Source: Dyadobacter fermentans
Lineage (GTDB): Bacteria; Bacteroidota; Bacteroidia; Cytophagales; Spirosomataceae
Direction: 5' to 3'
Assembly (NCBI RefSeq): GCF_019924045.1
Contig: NZ_JAHXBN010000017.1
Location: forward strand, 254,063-318,062
DNA: 64,000 bases
Position numbers and translations under genes: made by a program. The number at the start of each line of letters is the position of its first letter. Within the stretch, counting starts at the first letter, position 1. Below the pieces are notes generated by a model. That model was not told the origin of the DNA and searched no databases. It saw nothing but the letters and a program-made list of their open reading frames with translations. Shown in pieces: positions 62,262 through 64,000 of this stretch.

Positions 62262-64000
62262 ATGTTAAATTTCTTCACAACACGTGCCATTCTTTTGTTA
62301 AGGTTTACGAGCTTTATTCTCGTCGCTATTTTTTTATGCATATCGTCATTTGCGAATGCCCAGTCATGTCCGGATCCCGGAGGAGGAACCAGGTGGTATT
62401 TTTTCGATGAAAGCGACGACGTGAATTTTTTCCCTGAGAATGTTCCGGCTGGAAAAACTGGAGACGGAAAGGCAACATCGGGTAAATTGACACTCTCCGA
62501 GACGATGAATGCCGTTTACCCTCTTCGTGCAGTTACAATTAATCCGGAGCTGTCCGACGGAACGACCGGCAAGGTTGTGCTTCGGTTTGATTTTCTGGAC
62601 ATGGCCCCCGCCGCGGTTATCAAGGTTTACCAGGGAACTTCTGCATCGGGGACACCGGCCGAGACCATAACATCGGCAAACGCTTCGGGTTACTTGCTGC
62701 AAACCCGTACCTATACAGGCTCCGTTACTGTGACATTTGAGAGCCCTGTCGCTTCAGGGGGCGGGGACTTCAAAATCTATATCCCCTACACAACCGGGGA
62801 TCAGACTGCAACATCGGGATTTGGCTTCCAGGTCGCCTATTGGAAGAAGTTTATTACTCCCAATTCATATACAGTGATGGACTCCTACCCCGAGGAGGCC
62901 GCGCCCATTGCTACTGCCTATTTTGATGCGAATAAGAACCTTGTTTCTTCGGAACTCTCTTTTTGTATAGACTACGGGAAACCCTCGCCTTCTATGGCGA
63001 ACAGTAATTATATAGGAGAGGTCGTGTTTTTTCCGCAGGCTCGCCCGGACCTGGATAAATCAGGAACTGCGGACGGGGTGGATCAATTAAAAGCGGCCCG
63101 CCTGGTCTATATTATGAAAAACATTGCCACACCGGCAACGACTTATCAAAACTTCATGGATGTTCAGGGAGCGGTGAATTCTACGCTCGGGCCTAATTAT
63201 ACGGTTCACTACGCTGGTCTTCATGGAGATGCGATCGACGCTGTTCCCAGCCTGCCAAGCCCGGCTGAGCCAGTGTTTTCAATTACTGGTCCGGCATCGG
63301 CAGTGCCGGCAGGGACACCTCAAAACTTTACTGTTAATCTGACAGACGACGGCGGACATCCGAGGATTTTTAAGTTAAAGCTCCCAACGGGCATTACCCT
63401 GAACTCGGCAACAGGGGCGACCTATAATCCAAGTGACAGTACCCTGACGTTTGCTTCGTCGCCCGCTTCCGCGACGGTGTCCGTTACCAGTGCTACCAGT
63501 ACCACTGCGACGTTACGGGTGGTATACAGTCAACCAGGTTTTTGGAATGTCAATAATCTCATTGTATATGAACCCTGCACGGGTCTGGACGATTTCCAGG
63601 GATTTATTGGGTTAAGCAAGGGCGATATTACTTATCCCTTCCGGGAAGCTTCCGCAACCTGGGCTGGTCAGCCGGCTTTCCCATGCTCGGAACTGAGCTA
63701 TGTGATCGGCAACCGGAACATCAGCGGTTCCAACGTTTCGGATGGTTATACGCTCGACCTTTCGAGTGGTGTTACAACCCTGGCTAAACAGACCTTGATC
63801 GAAGGTCCTAATGCTTTCATTAATGCTATTGGCTACAACACGGTCGATAACTACATCTGGGGTTTCCGTTATGGCACCAATCAGCTCGTCCGGATCGGCA
63901 GTGATTGGTCTGTGACATTCCATAATGTGACCGGCTTCCCGTCAACAGTCCCGGGTTTTGCAACCGGGGATGTAAGTCCGAACGGCATTCTGTACTTGTA
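62262..64000 (+). CDS. Large secreted surface protein with DUF6923-like domain, truncated by window edge
   Basis: The frame is open from ATG 62262 to the last base (579 codons). A signal peptide (about 1-36, SSFANAQ) is followed by SCPDPGGGTRWYFFDESDDVNFFPENV, then beta-rich stretches heavy in Thr, Ser and Ala (about 60-440) resembling adhesin or Ig-like surface modules. Near residues 535-579, INAIGYNTVDNYIWGFRYGTNQLVRIG and TGDVSPNGILYLY match the DUF6923 propeller-like domain seen in large gliding/adhesin proteins of Bacteroidetes. Such proteins usually continue with SprB- or CHU_C-type C-termini, which lie outside the window. Confidence 0.85.
   Translation, partial: MLNFFTTRAILLLRFTSFILVAIFLCISSFANAQSCPDPGGGTRWYFFDESDDVNFFPENVPAGKTGDGKATSGKLTLSETMNAVYPLRAVTINPELSDGTTGKVVLRFDFLDMAPAAVIKVYQGTSASGTPAETITSANASGYLLQTRTYTGSVTVTFESPVASGGGDFKIYIPYTTGDQTATSGFGFQVAYWKKFITPNSYTVMDSYPEEAAPIATAYFDANKNLVSSELSFCIDYGKPSPSMANSNYIGEVVFFPQARPDLDKSGTADGVDQLKAARLVYIMKNIATPATTYQNFMDVQGAVNSTLGPNYTVHYAGLHGDAIDAVPSLPSPAEPVFSITGPASAVPAGTPQNFTVNLTDDGGHPRIFKLKLPTGITLNSATGATYNPSDSTLTFASSPASATVSVTSATSTTATLRVVYSQPGFWNVNNLIVYEPCTGLDDFQGFIGLSKGDITYPFREASATWAGQPAFPCSELSYVIGNRNISGSNVSDGYTLDLSSGVTTLAKQTLIEGPNAFINAIGYNTVDNYIWGFRYGTNQLVRIGSDWSVTFHNVTGFPSTVPGFATGDVSPNGILYL

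Noticed and set aside
62129..62341. 70-codon minus-strand open frame across the start of the right-edge gene
   Set aside because: It overlaps the signal peptide of the surface protein and is Lys/Asn-rich because of local AT content.

Overview
The window looks like a chromosome segment from a Bacteroidetes bacterium of the Cytophagales, most like Dyadobacter or another Spirosomaceae member; that placement is inference. The support is two SusC/SusD pairs, an ECF sigma/FecR/STN-SusC cascade, two very long hybrid two-component sensors, several large FtsX- and TonB-type envelope proteins, few clear Shine-Dalgarno sites, and promoters of the Bacteroidetes -33/-7 type (TTTG, 19-20 nt, TAnnTTTG). No rRNA, tRNA, CRISPR array, phage or insertion sequence was recognised. 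Layout: 1-6857 (minus) holds the N-terminal part of an FtsX-like ABC permease cut by the window edge, a secreted GH29-like multidomain glycosidase, and a TonB-dependent siderophore-type receptor with its own promoter and terminator. 7062-20863 and on to 28485 (plus) is a sugar-use region that reads as a mannoside locus: a secreted propeller-like protein, a class I mannose-6-phosphate isomerase with an extra N-terminal domain, a secreted GH38-like hydrolase, a GntR/HutC regulator, a SusC/SusD pair, then a separate transcription unit with a ROK sugar kinase, a sugar-porter MFS permease and three genes of the planctomycete-cytochrome type (PSCyt/DUF1549/DUF1553, DUF1501, DUF2231-cytochrome-LRR). 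Near-identical AT-rich palindromes (ATATGT-N4-ACATAT) lie before the first gene, over the susC promoter, and in and near the kinase promoter. They resemble known HutC/TreR-type GntR operators and suggest one regulon. 28614-38136 (minus) is an ECF sigma factor, FecR anti-sigma, STN-containing SusC, SusD and a large secreted protein of unknown family. The last is separated from susD by a terminator hairpin. 38638-43375 holds a lone glycosyltransferase, a large-subunit catalase (katE), and a convergent ankyrin/short-chain-dehydrogenase pair sharing a bidirectional terminator with katE. 43457-51345 is a divergent glycan cluster: NodU-type carbamoyltransferase, GT2 and GT9 on minus; two GT4 enzymes, heptose-bisphosphate phosphatase (gmhB) and GT9 on plus. 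An MFS protein converges on it and overlaps its 3' end by 50 bp. Together these suggest a carbamoylated, heptose-containing surface glycan or secreted glycoside. 52917-61617 has a small SRPBCC protein and two convergent paralogous hybrid two-component systems (1335 and 1329 residues) with no transport genes beside them. The right edge starts a large secreted DUF6923-like surface protein that runs out of the window.
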